A stretch of 63,139 bases of DNA from Rivularia sp. MS3 (GTDB lineage: Bacteria; Cyanobacteriota; Cyanobacteriia; Cyanobacteriales; Nostocaceae). Shown piece by piece: positions 34,713 to 44,700 of this stretch. The position numbers were made by a program, and so were the translations under genes. The notes under the pieces were generated by a model. It made no database searches. It had not been told where the DNA came from and saw only the letters and a program-made list of their open reading frames with translations. Numbering within the stretch: position 1 is the stretch's first letter; each line of letters opens with the position of its first letter. The stretch is from positions 1 through 63,139 of the forward strand of contig JAHCMI010000054.1 of NCBI GenBank assembly GCA_019192545.1, written 5' to 3'.

Positions 34713-35215
34713 TTTTGCTCAAACTGAGTCTCAACAGCATCAAAAGCTTTATCAAAACCAGCAACTGTTTGATTTTGATTAATGGAAGATTGTTCTGTCC
34801 CGTTCATTATCAAATCTTGGGTTTGGCGTAGAAAGGCTTCTCTAAATAATGCGTAACCAACCTCAGATATGGATTGGGATTTTAACAATAACTGATACAA
34901 ATCGTAATGGTAGCTTCCAATATTTAACTGTTCTGGTGAAGTACCAATACGTTGTTTGAAAAATTCATCTAAGTTGAATCTTTCACCTAAAGCTTTTTGT
35001 TGAGTTTGTACTTCGTTCTTCAATCGCACTAATTCTTGAATACCTTCAAAAATGCTCACACTTCTTTCTTTACAAGCATTAACAAATACTTTGACTTCAC
35101 TAAAACTTTTGTCATTAATTGAATTATTGACAATTGCTATATCTAAAGCTTGACAAATAGCTTTAAAATCAGAAACGGGTATTTCAAGCTGCTGCACCGC
35201 TGTTGACAGATTCAT
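34589..35215 (-). CDS. Soluble helical protein, probable first part of a frameshift product
   Basis: 208 residues in the zero frame. The first 170 residues are helical and well structured (VSDFKAICQALDIAI, FVNACKERSVSIFEGIQELV, FDKAFDAVETQFEQNFLGNS). After the slippery A-AAT-TTT at codons 167-169 the last 40 residues turn into a low-complexity Ser/Thr/Lys tail (KTNTSTSPSSKK), as expected for out-of-frame translation of the coding region below. No family is recognised. The gene start overlaps the end of the HTH gene by 32 bp, so it is translationally coupled to it. Confidence 0.65.
   Translation of the reverse strand: MNLSTAVQQLEIPVSDFKAICQALDIAIVNNSINDKSFSEVKVFVNACKERSVSIFEGIQELVRLKNEVQTQQKALGERFNLDEFFKQRIGTSPEQLNIGSYHYDLYQLLLKSQSISEVGYALFREAFLRQTQDLIMNGTEQSSINQNQTVAGFDKAFDAVETQFEQNFLGNSINWEEQEHPMLAASRKTALPSTQKTNTSTSPSSKK
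34704..34717 (-). promoter_or_regulatory. Candidate -1 ribosomal frameshift site
   Basis: The minus strand reads CAAAATTTTTTGGG. In the zero frame the codons are CAA AAT TTT TTG, which gives the slippery heptamer A-AAT-TTT (34715-34709) and immediately after it T-TTT-TTG. The -1 frame has a stop (TGA, 34719-34721) just upstream and is then open for 156 codons. Confidence 0.6.
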
Positions 35216-35573
35216 TGCTTTTCTCCTCGATTAATTTTTCAATTAAAATTTTTACGAAAAAAGAGTCTTGCTCTTGGGGTGTTAAAAACTCAGTTAAGAA
35301 ACTATATAAGTCAGTACGTCGCACTTCTTGAACATATAATTTCAATCCACCTCTGTTGACCACTTCTTCGACATAATCGAACTGACCAATTCTTAGAAAT
35401 CGATTAGCTACGTGAAAACAAGCTAGTAACTCTAAATCTAAGCAACTGAAGAAACTTCTTCTCTTCGGGATTTTTATGTCGGCTAGCTTGCACCAGTTTC
35501 TCACAGTTGTTGTGCTGACTTTTAATTCTTGCGCTAAGGACGATTGAGTGTAAAGTTGGTGTGCATATTTCAT
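35184..35573 (-). CDS. Small helix-turn-helix protein, putative regulator of the plasmid-type operon
   Basis: 129 residues. The N-terminus YTQSSLAQELKVSTTTVRNW followed by CKLADIKIPKRRSFFSCLDL is a MerR/Xis-like winged helix-turn-helix. The rest is helical (FHVANRFLRIGQFDYVEEVV) and may mediate dimerisation. As the first gene of the long overlapping minus-strand operon running down to about 28 kb, it is placed to control that operon's own promoter upstream (35574-35920). Confidence 0.65.
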   Translation of the reverse strand: MKYAHQLYTQSSLAQELKVSTTTVRNWCKLADIKIPKRRSFFSCLDLELLACFHVANRFLRIGQFDYVEEVVNRGGLKLYVQEVRRTDLYSFLTEFLTPQEQDSFFVKILIEKLIEEKSNESVNSGAAA

Positions 35574-35920
35574 GAATAAAGCGATAAATGTATCTACAGT
35601 TATTCTGATGTTTAACTAAATTAACAGTTGTATTTAGTTAAAATATTTAATTACTTCTATTAAATATGAAACAATGAAATTTAACACTAATATTCTCGTA
35701 TATATTCGGTAGTTAATCAGCAAAGTAAAAGTATCAACTTTCTTTGTTTGGTACTTTTATTCAATAAGTTGAGAGATGTTAAATACAATTCGTAAATATA
35801 AGTTTAAATTATATCTATGTGAAGTTAAGATTTTTTGTATCAAAAATTTTTATGGCATGTCTATTATCTGATATAGGAAGGAGTAAACTTTCTTTCTTAA
35901 CTCTATTTCTATGTGAAATA
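35574..35920. other. Intergenic region, promoter of the plasmid-type operon and end of the caspase operon
   Basis: 347 AT-rich bases. They should contain the promoter of the HTH-led operon to the left and the end of the caspase transcript from the right. No open frame with a ribosome site and no strong terminator hairpin is visible. Confidence 0.4.
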
Positions 35921-37933
35921 TTAAATATTCGACTGGGCTTTCCTCACCATTTCTTTAATTCGTAATAGCGACCGCACTCTTGCTAATAATTCATCTACCG
36001 TTACGGGTTTACGGATAAAGTCATTTGCACCCAAATCTAATCCATGAGCAACATTAGGTGAATCGTGGGCTGTAATTAATAAAATGGGAATAAATGGCAA
36101 TTTAGTATTTTTCCGGATGCGTCTAGTTATTTCATAACCATCTATTTCAGGCATTAAAATTTCAAGTATTATTAAATCTGGTGAATTATCCTCAATTAAA
36201 GATAGTCCAGCAATCCCATTTTCTGCTGTACTAACTTGATATCCTTCTTCTTCCAGAATAGTTTTGACTAAAGAAACATTATCAGGAGAATTATCTACTA
36301 TCAAAATTCGAGCCGTTTCTAAGGTTTTTAAAGAAGGTTGTTTGGTTAATGATTTGGAATTAGATGAAATTTGAATATCAGAATTTAATCTTGGAAATGA
36401 CTCATCTTTGTCCTGTTTAAATGTTAAAACAATTTCACTACCTGAATTAAAATATATTGGATGCTGTGGTGCATCCTTCAAAGTTTGTTTGAGAAAATTA
36501 GTTAACGTTAAATTAGTTACATTTTGATAGGCTTGTAGTGTTGGATTAAGTCCTTGCAATAGAGCAGCTGTTAATACCCCATGTTCACCACTTTTCTGGA
36601 TATGTTTGATTTCAAACTCACGGGAAGCTGTAATAAAGCAGCGGTCTAATCCTCCTTTGTAATCACCTAAATTCGTCTCCGAAAAATTGAAAAATTCACC
36701 GCTATAAGAACAATCTAACCAAACAATTTGCTGACGTATTGGACTTTCTTGTAATATCTTACGCAACCACTGTAAAGATAAACCCCATAATTCTTTCCTG
36801 GGACTAGCATCACTCGCTGCTAAATATACTTCTGTACCATTCTCTAAATTCTTACATAAACCATGTCCAGCAAAAAATAAAACTGCTGTCTCAGGGATTT
36901 GACTAATTCGTGGATGAAACAAATTAGTAACAGCTCTCTTCAATTGTTCTAACTTTATAAGCTTTTGTGAATCAACTTGCAACTTACTATCCTTATAAAC
37001 AGAAGGCAGTCTTTGTACTTGAAATTCACCATACTTTTCTAATAATTGTGCGATCGCCTCTGCATCATTAGCAGCAGTTGTTAGGTGCTTTACTTTGTTA
37101 GTAGGTATATCTCTCAAAAAAGGATACTTATTTATACCAATAACTAAAGCCTGTCTGCGTCCATAACCAAAAGTTGGTGATTGTTGTATGTCCTCAACAG
37201 AAGTTGGATCATTATCAGTTTTACTTTCTTTAGATAACTCGCTAGGGATATGTATATTCAAGTTTTTCCCAGCAATCTTTAACTGACCTTTTTCTATAAG
37301 CACTTCTTCAAATTCTTTTTGAGCATTTTCTAAATCCCCACGGGCGAAATGCCTCAGACCTTGATTGTAAGTCAATAAAGGCTCGAAGCCAGCTTCTAAC
37401 AAAGGTTCTGCTAAAGTATCAATTAAGGAAGTAAGTCGCAATACTTCTTCCATATCATCCGACTGAACTCTTTCACTTAATCTCTGCGCTAGCTCCTGAG
37501 CCGTATTATCTGGCTTAATATACGCTAATGCAGTCCACTCTTGTGCTTCTCGTAAATCTCGCGTATCTGGGTTATCATCAGTCAATTGCTGTGCCACATA
37601 ACTTAATAAAAAATCTCCCAATTCGTCAAATCTTTCTTGCCCGGATTTCTCTTTAAGTTCGCGCAACAGCAAATTACGGTCAGCAATATCCATTTCATAC
37701 ATTTCATAACCCACCTGCCGACACAACCGCGACAGCAACACATGAGCAACTGCGATCCAAGGAGCTTCGGGAACAAAATTCGCCCAAATTTGATATAGTA
37801 AATCTGGTGTAAGTACCAAGGGGAATGCTGCATGACGAGCTAAGTTGCGGTGTACTTCCCCAAACTCCTGGGCAAACCCTTCAATTCGTCTTTGAGCAAT
37901 TCTAGTTTCCCGTTCTTTGTTCTTGGTAGACAT
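35921..37933 (-). CDS. Pseudo-orthocaspase with a C-terminal receiver domain lacking the phospho-Asp
   Basis: 670 residues. The N-terminal helical domain (about 1-230) ends with TPR-like GDLENAQKEFEEVLIEKG. The caspase (peptidase C14) domain (about 258-510) has QALVIGINKYPFL, His357 in LFFAGHGLCKNL, and VWLDCSYSGEFF, where the usual D-C-C-x-S-G reads D-C-S-Y-S-G; position 409, the catalytic Cys in the sister proteins, is Ser. The receiver domain (about 545-665) has ILIVDNSPDN (second acidic residue changed to Asn), and LIILEILMPEIDG with Glu591 in place of the phosphorylated Asp. Both output and input sites are thus altered, which points to a regulatory, possibly always-active scaffold rather than a protease. 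It is the last gene of the caspase/MoxR series, 92 bp after the vWA-type gene. Confidence 0.88.
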   Translation of the reverse strand: MSTKNKERETRIAQRRIEGFAQEFGEVHRNLARHAAFPLVLTPDLLYQIWANFVPEAPWIAVAHVLLSRLCRQVGYEMYEMDIADRNLLLRELKEKSGQERFDELGDFLLSYVAQQLTDDNPDTRDLREAQEWTALAYIKPDNTAQELAQRLSERVQSDDMEEVLRLTSLIDTLAEPLLEAGFEPLLTYNQGLRHFARGDLENAQKEFEEVLIEKGQLKIAGKNLNIHIPSELSKESKTDNDPTSVEDIQQSPTFGYGRRQALVIGINKYPFLRDIPTNKVKHLTTAANDAEAIAQLLEKYGEFQVQRLPSVYKDSKLQVDSQKLIKLEQLKRAVTNLFHPRISQIPETAVLFFAGHGLCKNLENGTEVYLAASDASPRKELWGLSLQWLRKILQESPIRQQIVWLDCSYSGEFFNFSETNLGDYKGGLDRCFITASREFEIKHIQKSGEHGVLTAALLQGLNPTLQAYQNVTNLTLTNFLKQTLKDAPQHPIYFNSGSEIVLTFKQDKDESFPRLNSDIQISSNSKSLTKQPSLKTLETARILIVDNSPDNVSLVKTILEEEGYQVSTAENGIAGLSLIEDNSPDLIILEILMPEIDGYEITRRIRKNTKLPFIPILLITAHDSPNVAHGLDLGANDFIRKPVTVDELLARVRSLLRIKEMVRKAQSNI

Positions 37934-38025
37934 CAGATAACCTCAACTGACCTCATCTCATCAAATAAAACTCTGCCATCAAATCAATAGTTGCTATCCC
38001 GCTTGAATTCTCAATGACCTTGACT

Positions 38026-39213
38026 TTAATAACACAAAAATTCATCTAACTCCTTTATTACAATATATCGACCCCGCAACGCACTAATTGCAGCATTCAT
38101 TCCCTGGGAACTCATTTCAAACATCGGTACAAAACCGGCTATTTCTTCCGCTGTTGTTTTTCGCCAGCATTCACTCGGCATCGGATTTAGCCAAGCAAAG
38201 TAACGCACTGACTGTTGTAACTGTTCAATCCATAACTTGGTATTATCAATTCGTTCTTGGTCAAAATTTCCCCTTGCTGCCCCAGCATCACTAACAATTA
38301 ACACTGCGGTTCGTTCATCAATTTCATCCAAAATTTCGGAAACAGCTTTAGCATCAACCATTGCCGGATGTTGATATAAGTATTCGTTGGGATAATCATG
38401 AAAATAATATACATTGGTTGTTCGTAGTCTTCCTCCACGTCGTGCTGTTTCCACTAACTGCCGCGATAATTCATAAAACGGCACCATCGAGCCTTCTTGG
38501 TCAATAAGTATCACCAAATCCGAGCGATTTGTACGCGGTGGCATCAGTACGGGTTGCAGTAAAATCCCTTCCCGTCCAATTTTTGCGACTGTCTCCTCAA
38601 CATCTAATTCCGTGGGTATTCCTTGACGTATTGGACGACGTAGAGAACGCCAACACTGCTTCATTTGTCGTTTGGTAACAGGAAAATATTCAGTCAAAAG
38701 TGCGTAGCGGGGGCGTTTAATTTCTCTATCACTACGGTTACTCCGTACTGCTTGTACCGCTTGCACTGGTTCGGGAGTAATAGTAGGAGGTATGTCTAAA
38801 TCGGGTAATGGTTCATCAACTTGAGGTTCTTCGGGTGTTGATGTTTCGATTGGGGAAGATTCATGATTTTCTGGTATGGGGGAATCGGAAATTAAATTTG
38901 AGGTGTCAGCATCAGATTCAGTTTCACTTAAAGACGTTGGGGGATTTTCTTGAGCGCTTGAATTGGAATTTTCAGGAAGTGATTCTATTTGTACCCACAT
39001 CTCCCCAAACAACCGTCGAATAAGGCGATTTTCCTGCTCAGACTTTGCCCATAACATACAGCAAATCTGCTCTAATTCTTCACGCTTAGCTATTCCAAAA
39101 CCTGCTTCCAAACTACGCACAACCGCCAAATATTCTTCAACTCCCAACGGTAAACCATGACGTTGGCGCAAGCTGTTAAAAATATCTAGCAGTGGTAGTT
39201 CTTCTAATTTCAT
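38026..39213 (-). CDS. SAV_2336-type protein with vWA-like domain, partner of MoxR
   Basis: 395 residues from the ATG at 39213. That start overlaps the MoxR stop codon in the sequence ATGA, so translation is coupled. The N-terminal helical domain (LLDIFNSLRQRHGLPLGVEE, AKREELEQICCMLWAKS) is the SAV_2336 N-terminal-related domain. A Pro/Glu/Ser-rich linker (about 95-160) leads to a von Willebrand A-like domain with DLVILIDQEGSMVPF (altered MIDAS, normally D-x-S-x-S), TNVYYFHDYPNE, and ILDEIDERTAVLIVSDAGAA. MoxR-vWA pairs work as ATP-driven chaperone-like modules and have been described as cores of NTP-dependent conflict systems with caspases and STAND proteins, which matches this setting. Confidence 0.85.
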   Translation of the reverse strand: MKLEELPLLDIFNSLRQRHGLPLGVEEYLAVVRSLEAGFGIAKREELEQICCMLWAKSEQENRLIRRLFGEMWVQIESLPENSNSSAQENPPTSLSETESDADTSNLISDSPIPENHESSPIETSTPEEPQVDEPLPDLDIPPTITPEPVQAVQAVRSNRSDREIKRPRYALLTEYFPVTKRQMKQCWRSLRRPIRQGIPTELDVEETVAKIGREGILLQPVLMPPRTNRSDLVILIDQEGSMVPFYELSRQLVETARRGGRLRTTNVYYFHDYPNEYLYQHPAMVDAKAVSEILDEIDERTAVLIVSDAGAARGNFDQERIDNTKLWIEQLQQSVRYFAWLNPMPSECWRKTTAEEIAGFVPMFEMSSQGMNAAISALRGRYIVIKELDEFLCY

Positions 39214-40121
39214 GATTTTTGCAAATAACGCAAATGGTCTTCCCACTTCTTCAACAAAATTTCGGGGAAAGGTATTTCTCCCTGCAACTGTTTTAATACC
39301 TCATCTTCAGGGAATTGCTGCAATACCGCAAACCAATCTAGTAATTCACTAGTGCTAACTTTTTTACCAGCTTTTCCTTTCTCCATTTTCTGTCGTAACT
39401 CACCAAAACGCTCCACCGCAGCTTCTATTACTTTAGGGTTAGATTTTGGAAAGTGGGATTTGACAATGTTAGCTAATTGTGAATACGGGAACTGAATATA
39501 ATAAAACAAACAACGGCGCAGGAATGCATCTGGTAAATCTTTCTCATCATTGCTCGTAACAATGACAATGGGAGGGTGATTGGCTTTGATTTCTTCACCC
39601 TTTTCTTCAATCGTAAACTGCTGCTCATCCAACTCTCGCAACAAGTCATTGGGGAAGTCAATATCTGCTTTATCAATTTCATCAATTAATACCACTGTGC
39701 GTTTTTGATTTTTAAACGCTCGTCCCAAAGGCCCCAGTTTTATGTAATTTTCTAAATTCTTGACTTTGGAATTGTTTGCCTCCCCCATGCGAGCAAGTTG
39801 AGCATCGTGCAAGCGTCCTACAGCGTCGTAGGTGTAGAGTCCATCTTTGGCTCTAGTTGTGGATTTAATATACCAAGCTTTGTAGGGTAAACCCAATTCG
39901 TGAGCTATCGCTCGCGCTAAGGTTGTTTTACCGCATCCCGGCTCCCCTTTGAGCAATAAGGGACGTTTTTCCAGAAAAATGGCGAGATTTACGGCTTTAA
40001 TAAGTTCGGGTGATGGTAAGTAAGGGGAAAGCCCGTGTTTTTGGCAATCTTCGGGTGAAATGGGCTTACCAGTATAATATTGCTTACCGTTGGCGGTGAG
40101 TACGCTTGCTAAATCAGCCAT
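39210..40121 (-). CDS. MoxR-family AAA+ ATPase
   Basis: 303 residues from the ATG at 40121 (MADLASVLTANGKQYYTG); an ATG at 40142 is also possible. Walker A is LLLKGEPGCGKTTLARAIA (Lys65), Walker B is TVVLIDEIDKAD, sensor 1 is PIVIVTSNDEKDLP, and the arginine finger region is DAFLRRC. The C-terminal lid is helical. It overlaps the preceding caspase gene by 13 bp and the following SAV_2336/vWA gene by 4 bp, so the three are made as a unit. MoxR ATPases remodel or activate protein partners; here the likely clients are the caspase proteins. Confidence 0.92.
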   Translation of the reverse strand: MADLASVLTANGKQYYTGKPISPEDCQKHGLSPYLPSPELIKAVNLAIFLEKRPLLLKGEPGCGKTTLARAIAHELGLPYKAWYIKSTTRAKDGLYTYDAVGRLHDAQLARMGEANNSKVKNLENYIKLGPLGRAFKNQKRTVVLIDEIDKADIDFPNDLLRELDEQQFTIEEKGEEIKANHPPIVIVTSNDEKDLPDAFLRRCLFYYIQFPYSQLANIVKSHFPKSNPKVIEAAVERFGELRQKMEKGKAGKKVSTSELLDWFAVLQQFPEDEVLKQLQGEIPFPEILLKKWEDHLRYLQKS

Positions 40122-41716
40122 TTTGCTAACCCTCCTTCCCAACTATGACCGCAAAAATCGCAAATTTCTTCATAAACAAACTCGGGAATACCATTTTCTG
40201 ACTTCTCAAATAATATTTGGGAAGTTAACTCAAGTGGTATTTGCAGTTTCGGTATTGTTGTCACCCTATCAATTAACTCTTCTAAAACATCTACACTAAA
40301 TGGGCTTATGGGTGGCAAGTCAAGAGGTATTTTCGGATATTTTGGTTCATCGAATTTCTTCGCTAGTAAAATATCCGATTTGCAAACGCTACCATTATTG
40401 TCTACGAGAAACATTAACAGATGTGTATTCCTTTGTTGTGATGGACAATGTTCTTCTACCCTACCTACAAGTGGTTCCCAAAATTCCTGAAGCCACTTGG
40501 ACAAAATCCTTGGCTGCATATCATTTACCCGGTCAAAGATGAAAATCACATCTTGAGTTAAAAGGCGATCGCACACTCGTTCTATAATTTGATTTGATTC
40601 GGCATCTTTGGGTAAACCTAACCAAGAAGTGAGTTGCCGCCATAAAGAACCAAGACGACCACCTATAGCCCTTTGTCCAACATCAACTTTGATGGGTGAT
40701 ATATTTTTCCACTTAGGTTTGAGGTGGGATAAACGAGTTACCAAAAGTTGCTGTCCGCAGTATTGCTCCCCATGAATCAAAAAAGCTGCCGTTCGGTGCA
40801 TATCTATAACTTTTTTGACAACAGGTACTTGGTTTTTAAAGTCTGCATTGAGAATTTCGTGAAAAAGTAGCCGAAACTGTAAATTTAGTGCATCCTCTTC
40901 AAATGATTCTGATGTCGCTTTAGCTCTTCCTTGAATAAGTTTAATAACTTCCCCGTGGTTACTAATTAGGGGAGATTGGGGAATTTTTACCGATTCGTAA
41001 TATTTCTGTAGTTTCTGCTCGACAGAAACCGCTAGCGTTCGATTTGTAACCCATTCGCTTTCTAGTACTAAATCCGGATTAAGTCCTGCCAAAATAGCAC
41101 CTGTAAGTACCCCATGTTTACCGTCTAAGTGCTGATAGGCTAATTCGTAATCGCGGGATGCAGCAATCAAACAGCGGTCGCGTCCAGAACTTTGTTTTCC
41201 AAGTTCGGTATCTCTAAAATTTAGTAATTCTCCACTAAAGCAACAATCCAACAAAATTATCTGCTGCTGTACCGGACTTTCGTGCAATATGTCCCATAAA
41301 TCTCGCAGCGAAAAACCCCATTGATTTTTTCTTATACAACTATCACTAGTTGCTAAAAAACCTCGCGTTAAGCTTTTTGTTAATTTTTTTCTTAGTCCAT
41401 GTCCGGCAAAGAATAGTAGCGCTGTTTGTGGAGGTTTTTCTGTTTCTGGAAGAAATAAGTCGAGAATTGCTCGTTCTAATTCTTTAATATTAAAGCTTTT
41501 ATTGGGGTCAACCTGGGACTTACCATCGATTATGCTAGCTGGGAAGCGTTTAACTCGAAAGTTGTTTTGGACTTCTAGAAGTTGTGCTATCGCTTCTGCA
41601 TCAGATGCAGGAGTTGTTAAATCCTTAGCCTTGTCGGTGGCAATTTCTTGTAGAAAAGGATATTTGTTAATTCCAACAACTAAGGCTTCTCGGCTCATAG
41701 GGACAATGAAAGTCAA
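40109..41716 (-). CDS. Orthocaspase fused to an inactive-STAND (iSTAND) domain
   Basis: 535 residues. The caspase domain (about 1-255) has ALVVGINKYPFLQ, His106 in LLFFAGHGLRKKL and the catalytic Cys159 in LLDCCFSGELLNF, so it should be an active Arg/Lys-type protease. The C-terminal part (about 280-535) matches the layout of the inactive STAND module: FRLLFHEILNADFKNQV, AAFLIHGEQYCGQQLLVTRL, VIFIFDRVNDMQ and PIPLDLPPISPFS-like segment. The Walker A position reads GEQYCGQQ and lacks the Gly-Lys-Ser/Thr, so ATP binding is unlikely. Such domains are thought to act as sensors or adaptors in conflict systems. It precedes and overlaps MoxR. Confidence 0.85.
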   Translation of the reverse strand: MTFIVPMSREALVVGINKYPFLQEIATDKAKDLTTPASDAEAIAQLLEVQNNFRVKRFPASIIDGKSQVDPNKSFNIKELERAILDLFLPETEKPPQTALLFFAGHGLRKKLTKSLTRGFLATSDSCIRKNQWGFSLRDLWDILHESPVQQQIILLDCCFSGELLNFRDTELGKQSSGRDRCLIAASRDYELAYQHLDGKHGVLTGAILAGLNPDLVLESEWVTNRTLAVSVEQKLQKYYESVKIPQSPLISNHGEVIKLIQGRAKATSESFEEDALNLQFRLLFHEILNADFKNQVPVVKKVIDMHRTAAFLIHGEQYCGQQLLVTRLSHLKPKWKNISPIKVDVGQRAIGGRLGSLWRQLTSWLGLPKDAESNQIIERVCDRLLTQDVIFIFDRVNDMQPRILSKWLQEFWEPLVGRVEEHCPSQQRNTHLLMFLVDNNGSVCKSDILLAKKFDEPKYPKIPLDLPPISPFSVDVLEELIDRVTTIPKLQIPLELTSQILFEKSENGIPEFVYEEICDFCGHSWEGGLAKWLI

Positions 41717-41762
41717 GTGTTTTTACTTAGATGCTGATTATAATAGCAAAATTTTAGTATTA

Positions 41763-44700
41763 TTATTGCCCAGCCTTATTAAGTAGTTCTTCCATTCCAG
41801 GTATACCTAAAATTAAAAAACGGTCTTGTAAGCTAATTGCACGTTGAATTAGCTGCGGGTTATCCCGTTCATCAGCTTCTCGTAAAATTTCGTTCAATGC
41901 TGCAATTAATGGCTCCGTGTGCCAGAATAATTCTGCATTTATCGTCGTTTCAAATTTTTCTACCAATATTTCGGTTAATTTCATCGCATACAAAGGATTA
42001 CGTCGCGATTCGTAGCCCAGCCATTCAAAAAAACCATCCAATTCGTTATTGCTTGTTGAAGCTGGGAGTTTTTCAAGAAAGGTAAATACTAATTCTTGTG
42101 TAATAAAGTTTCTTTTATCTTCTTCTTTAAAGCATCTATCAATATCTCTTAGAATTTCTTGAGATAAATCTTGCTGATGCAAAATGTTAAATAGTCCAGA
42201 AATACATTTTTCTGTATGTTCTTCTAAAGTTAAATTAGCTATAAAAACCTGGGTAACTCCTTTCCATGCTTGCTTATTATTAGTTTCTTTCAAAGTTTCA
42301 AATAGTTCTTCCTGAGTAATATGTCCAGCCAAACTGGATAAAGTGGAAATTACTCCCCAAATATCACCCGATTCTTCCATACCCTCATCCAAAAGACGAT
42401 TCAAATAAGGAGCGACTTGCCCAAAATTATCTTGATACTGGTGATAGAAACATCGTTCTGTGTATTTCCATAAATGCGTTTGGGGTTCTTTAAAAATATC
42501 TGCTAATAGCTGCCATCCCAAATCGGGTTTTTTGTACATTAAAAAGGGAAGATTTTGGAGAACAGGAATTCTTACATAAATTGCCGTATCGTTTGCTGCA
42601 TGATGCATTAGTAACAACAGCATCTCCGGTACAGGCTGTTCTTTTTCTAACAATTTATTACAAAGCTTAATAGCACTTTCTACTGCTACACCGTGTACTG
42701 AATTAATTGCCGTACTAAGGAAGTTGTTATTATTTTTCCTAAACTCTCTATCATCTGAAAACTGATTGTAAAGCCAGAAAAGCAGTAATGATAGTCGTTG
42801 TGCTGATTCCCAATCAATTAATACATCACAGCAAGCTTGTAAAGCGGTGGCTACAGTTCTACCATCTTCCCAAAGAATAAAGTAGCGTTCTATCCAATTG
42901 AGTAAAGTTTGTGCAAGTTTTTTTCCTTCTGGAAGAGGTTCAATGGCTTTCCATTTCTGTGGTGGTTGAACATTTCCAAAGCGATAATGCAGATGATAAG
43001 CGACTCCTTCCACCAAAGCACATACATATTCTTTATGCAAATTTTCTTCGATAAAGCGAGGAAATAAAATTACGAAGTGTGTGGGATTTAGAGAACAAGC
43101 ATTCCGTAGTACACCTTCAACTTCACTAAATCCACCAATCATATCCATATCGAAACTATCTCGTTCTTGATGTGTTTCGTAATAGTGGAGTAATTGAAAA
43201 ATACCTTTATTTGATAACTTGAGTAAATCCTGGGGAGACAAAGGTGGTAGTACGCATCCACCCCAGCTATAAATATTAGGTTCGGGAGTAATATAGCCAA
43301 AATAACTTTGCCAATCTTCTACTCGATTTTGTATTTCTATGCTTCGGAAAATAGATGGAATTGAGATACATAAGTCGTACAAAGATTTGTATATTCCCTT
43401 GGAATATTTTTCTTCGTATTTTTTTTCTTCATTGCATAGCAATAAAATCATTGCTTGATTAGCTATTTGTGTAAATTCTGAAATTTTATGGTAGGAGATT
43501 TGCATGAGTTCGCATAGCTCGTAGCAAAGATTAGTTTGGCGAAAAAGTTCCTCATCTTTTAGCAGACTTTCAAGCCCATAAACATAAGCTTTAAAAAACT
43601 GGTTCAAAAATAACGTACCGATTAAACCATTAATATAAAGAATATTTATCCAAAACTTGATTGAGCGGGAATAACAAATATTTTCTTTGTAAGCTTGAAT
43701 AAGAAAGTAACGAATAGCTAATTCTTTAGAGTTTCGCAGTCGTGGTTCATTTGCTAACCACCAATCGCTATTTTGACGAACACGATATTTAATTGCTTTC
43801 TCTACAGCATCAAGTAATATACTAATATCATGGGGAACGCGCATATAACGTTTGCTATGCTTTAATCTCCATGATGTACTGTCTAAAAAATTATTCTGTA
43901 ATCCTTGTATTCTGCATTTAACACTGATAGCAGCATTCCAAGTTTCTAATTCACATAACACTAAATTCAGCAAAATATCGGACTTTTCAAGGCGAATATC
44001 TAAAAAATTATCTTCACAAAAATGATGAGGAGTACAACGCAATTTTCTAGCGATATCAAAACTATAAGTTTCTTCGGTGGAAACATTTGTGGTGATATAC
44101 TTCCACAGTAAATCATCTCCGGAATTAGTTGCTTGTATCCACTTACTAAGAGATTTACCAACAAAACTATACTCAGTATTCACATTGTCAATTATGGTTT
44201 CTAGTATTTCGCGGACACCTTCAGTATCCCAAGCCTTAAAATCTCTTAATACCGAGCTAATTGTTTCCAGAATCTTTTGCTTATTTGCCCATTTTATTTC
44301 TATTGCTTGCTTCCAAAGTCCTACAACTTCTACGGGGTATATATTCATCCACACATTTAGGTGACGGACAAATTGAAGCAACCAAGTTTCCCTTTCTGAT
44401 GCTGAGGAAATGTCAGGGAACCAATAATTTGTGAGAATATCAAACCAAGCTCGATTGTATACTCGCCACAGCAACCGTTTAAATAAATCGGGGTAGTCTT
44501 GAAAAATTCGGCATAGCAATCGCCAATCATCATCCACCGGGGATACTTCTGAAAGTGATTCACACACCAGTCGTTTCACATGGTAAGCAATTTCATCATG
44601 AGATAAAACTTCCCACACCTGTCGTCTAAAAATATCTGGTTTATATGCTCTTAGGTAAAAGAAAAATGCTCGTACTGCTGGACGGATAAAAGGCAGCTGG

